From: JAICQQ01 sp965651135
GTDB taxonomy: Bacteria > Myxococcota_A > Polyangia > Polyangiales > Polyangiaceae
Assembly (NCBI GenBank): GCA_965651135.1
Contig: CBFGRJ010000436.1
Location: 1 to 6,091 of the forward strand
Reading direction: 5' to 3'
Length of the DNA: 6,091 bases
The translations under genes and the position numbers were made by a program. Below, in pieces: positions 4,537-6,091 of this stretch. Below the pieces are notes generated by a model. It saw only the letters and a list, made by a program, of their open reading frames with translations, was not told the origin of the DNA and made no database searches. The stretch's first letter is position 1. Each line of letters begins with the position of its first letter.

Positions 4537-5841
4537 ATGAATCGAGATGGCTTCGTTCGTTATTGGCTCGTGCTTGGGTGGGTGTTGGGGAGCATCGGCT
4601 GTTCTGACGATCCGCCCACACAATCTAGTACCAACACTGCGACTGGAACTCAGACCAGCGGTTCGCAAAGCAGCATGACCGGAGTGGGTGGCATGGCCAC
4701 GAGCGATGGCGGTACGACTACGGTGACCGGCGGCACGTCGAGCACGACGGGCAGCGCGAGCAGCGTGGGTGGCGCCCCGAGCACGAGCGACACGAGCTCC
4801 GTAGGCACCGGGGCTGGCGGCACCAGTGTTACCTCGTCCGTGGGCGGCACCGGCAACAGCTGCGACACGGGACAACTCGATTGCGGCGCGGGCTGCATCG
4901 ATGTGCTCAGCGACGCGAACAACTGCGGCGCCTGTGGCAATGCTTGCCCCAACGGGGCGGCTTGCAACAATGGCGAATGCCCTTGCGCGACGCTCACCGG
5001 GCCGGTCGATCGCGGCTCCGGAACCTACGTGCTCGAATTCGGCGATACGTATTTCGCGGTGCAAGCAGCGGGGGGCAAAGTGGTGGAGTTTCGCCGGGCG
5101 AGCGGCTCGAATCTCTTGACCACGAGCGCCGCCCACGAGACGAACTTCGGGTCCACCCTGTGGACCGCGCCCCAGGTGGACTGGGATTGGCCGCCGCCCG
5201 CGGCCGTGGACAGCGATCCGTATAGCGTGACGGTCGACGAAACCGCCGGCGTCATCACCATGACGAGCACCGGTATGCCAGACGTCGGCCCCAATGTAAC
5301 GGTGACAAAAGTATTCAAAGCCGACCTGTGTGGCGAGGCGATCGACATCAGCTACAGCGTGGCAAACAACGGAGCTGCGGCTTTCTCTATTTCCGCTTGG
5401 GAGGTGACCCGGGTGGTGCCGGGTGGGCTCGCCTTCTTTGCGGGTCCTGAAGCATTGCTCACGGGCGATCCGGCCAAGACACCTCTCGTCACCCAATACC
5501 TGGGCGGCGCCCACTGGTTCGATCATGCGCAAAATCCCTCCGAAAACGACAAGTCGTTCGCCGAGGCCAGCGGTGGTTACATCGCGTTCACGCAAGGCAC
5601 GGACTTATTCGTGCGCAGCTGGTCGGACGTCTCGGTGCATCCGCCGGAACATGGTGAGATCGAGTTTTACGACGGCACGGGCTACGTCGAGCTCGAGGTG
5701 CTGGGCGAGTACGGCCCCGCAGGGCCGAACCCGGTCACGCTCGACGTGCGTTGGATGGTGCGGCCCATGCCCGAGGGTGCCCAACGCATGGCGGGTGACG
5801 CTGTACTGCTGGCAGCGGTCGAGGCACTACTGGCGCCGTAG
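4537..5841 (+). CDS. Predicted lipoprotein with Ser/Thr/Gly linker, Cys module and DUF4380-like domain
   Basis: A 434-residue predicted cell-surface protein. The N-terminus is a signal sequence (positive charges R3, R8; hydrophobic 9-20) ending SIGC, so Cys22 is the likely lipidation site. Residues 23-107 are a low-complexity Ser/Thr/Gly linker. Residues 109-150 form a small module with nine Cys, including NNCGACGNAC (128-137), a type common in myxobacterial exported proteins. Residues 155-412 form a beta-rich domain with GSTLWTAPQVDWDWPP (205-220), WEVTRVVPGG (288-297) and a strongly patterned region at 340-390. From memory this resembles DUF4380-type domains, thought to have a galactose-mutarotase-like beta-sandwich fold, so a carbohydrate-related role is possible. 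No catalytic residues could be assigned. The tail (415-434) is a short Ala/Leu-rich helix. The ATG at 4537 is preceded by a modest GGGA. The long opposite-strand frame here is a composition artefact. Confidence 0.87.
   Translation: MNRDGFVRYWLVLGWVLGSIGCSDDPPTQSSTNTATGTQTSGSQSSMTGVGGMATSDGGTTTVTGGTSSTTGSASSVGGAPSTSDTSSVGTGAGGTSVTSSVGGTGNSCDTGQLDCGAGCIDVLSDANNCGACGNACPNGAACNNGECPCATLTGPVDRGSGTYVLEFGDTYFAVQAAGGKVVEFRRASGSNLLTTSAAHETNFGSTLWTAPQVDWDWPPPAAVDSDPYSVTVDETAGVITMTSTGMPDVGPNVTVTKVFKADLCGEAIDISYSVANNGAAAFSISAWEVTRVVPGGLAFFAGPEALLTGDPAKTPLVTQYLGGAHWFDHAQNPSENDKSFAEASGGYIAFTQGTDLFVRSWSDVSVHPPEHGEIEFYDGTGYVELEVLGEYGPAGPNPVTLDVRWMVRPMPEGAQRMAGDAVLLAAVEALLAP
4603..4857 (+). repeat. Low-complexity Ser/Thr/Gly-coding tract
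   Basis: This tract encodes residues 23-107 of the lipoprotein, almost entirely Ser, Thr, Gly and some Ala and Val. The DNA is built from degenerate AGC, ACG, GGC and GGT codons with no exact long repeat unit. It probably forms a flexible, possibly glycosylated tether holding the Cys module and C-terminal domain away from the membrane. Such tracts vary in length between strains. Confidence 0.6.
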
Positions 5842-5935
5842 CCACGAGTTGTCCAGCATGCACCCGCGTTGGTAGGCGGTCGTCGAATTTCCTAGCCCAC
5901 CCGTCTAATGCTTGCGTCCGCGATGAAAAAGCGCC
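5842..5935. other. Intergenic region before the last gene
   Basis: This 94-nt spacer has no terminator-like hairpin that I can see. It contains a promoter-like element (listed separately) and the start of a 24-codon frame, 5923-5997 (ATGAAAAAG...TAG), which overlaps the last gene in another frame and is not called as a gene. Confidence 0.45.
5880..5909 (+). promoter_or_regulatory. Candidate promoter for the last gene
   Basis: TCTAAT at 5904-5909 matches the -10 consensus TATAAT in five of six bases. An 18-bp spacer upstream lies TCGTCG (5880-5885), a weak -35. Transcription would begin near 5916, about 20 nt before the ATG of the following gene. The call rests on the -10 box and its position. 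Confidence 0.3.
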
Positions 5936-6091
5936 ATGGAGCCTTCGCACGTGGGACCGGGTGCAACGGGAAGCTCGCTAACCAACCAAGCCGCTAGCAA
6001 AGCCGCCTTGCTAGCGTTGTCGCTGCTCGTCACGCCGGCGACGGTGATGGCCCAGGCGCCCGAAGCGGGTGAGACAGCGGCACAGGCGGTG
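5936..6091 (+). CDS. N-terminus of an exported protein, cut by the window edge
   Basis: A frame without stop codons runs from ATG 5936 to the window edge, giving 52 residues. It has the form of a Sec signal peptide: a polar stretch with Lys22, a hydrophobic core ALLALSLLVTPATV (24-37) and a likely signal peptidase I site VMA-QAP after residue 39. The mature part begins with an Ala/Glu/Pro-rich stretch. Function cannot be inferred. The start is uncertain. A TGA at 5924-5926 limits the frame upstream. ATG 5936 has only GAAAAAG before it, whereas GTG 5951 has GGAG (5938-5941) nine bases upstream and would give a more usual signal-peptide length. It is too short for standard ORF listing because it is truncated. 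Confidence 0.65.
   Translation, partial: MEPSHVGPGATGSSLTNQAASKAALLALSLLVTPATVMAQAPEAGETAAQAV

Noticed and set aside
4477..5595. Long opposite-strand frame (372 codons) across the DUF4380-like lipoprotein gene
   Set aside because: It is Arg/Ala/His-rich with no recognisable domain, and it crosses the intergenic gap and mirrors the low-complexity tract. It is explained by high GC content opposite a real gene.
1..6091. CRISPR array, tRNA, rRNA, insertion sequence or attachment site
   Set aside because: No regularly spaced exact repeats, transposase-like protein, terminal inverted repeats or tRNA-like structure could be seen.

Overview
This GC-rich window looks like chromosomal DNA of a myxobacterium (Myxococcota, probably a Polyangia-type lineage). 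The evidence is a set of predicted lipoproteins with styles common in that group: a Cys-rich modular lipoprotein whose mature end begins CGGSSSS, a lipoprotein with a long Ser/Thr/Gly linker followed by a small NNCGACGNAC-type cysteine module, and a short lipoprotein metalloprotease. This assignment rests on protein style only. No rRNA, tRNA, insertion sequence, CRISPR array or phage gene is visible.

Layout from left to right. An APC-superfamily amino-acid permease (122-1468, +) starts beside a 12-bp perfect palindrome. After 73 nt comes a small TTG-started metzincin-type zinc protease lipoprotein (1542-2057, +). It converges with a 372-residue cysteine-rich lipoprotein (2064-3182, -). Their stop codons lie 6 bp apart within a perfect 7-bp-stem inverted repeat, a candidate bidirectional terminator. 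A 150-174 bp divergent region separates the Cys-rich gene from a dihydrofolate reductase gene (best start 3357, ending 3854, +). The DHFR stop codon directly abuts the start codon of a pyroglutamyl-peptidase I gene (3855-4436, +), so the two look like a translationally coupled pair. After a 100-nt gap lies a lipoprotein with a low-complexity linker, a Cys module and a C-terminal beta-rich domain resembling the DUF4380/mutarotase-like group (4537-5841, +). The window ends inside the signal peptide-bearing N-terminus of another exported protein (5936 to the edge, +).

Functionally, this is housekeeping metabolism (folate reduction, removal of N-terminal pyroglutamate, amino-acid uptake) mixed with cell-surface or secreted proteins (a protease, a disulfide-rich protein, a possible carbohydrate-active or carbohydrate-binding protein). 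Apart from the DHFR-Pcp pair there is no strong evidence that the genes form one pathway, and I found no clear sign of a new multi-gene system. The points most worth a second look are the DHFR-Pcp coupling and the Glu at the DHFR catalytic-acid position, the regular seven-module cysteine architecture, the minimal matrixin-like lipoprotein, the hairpin over two convergent stops, and the poorly characterised domain of the 4537 gene.
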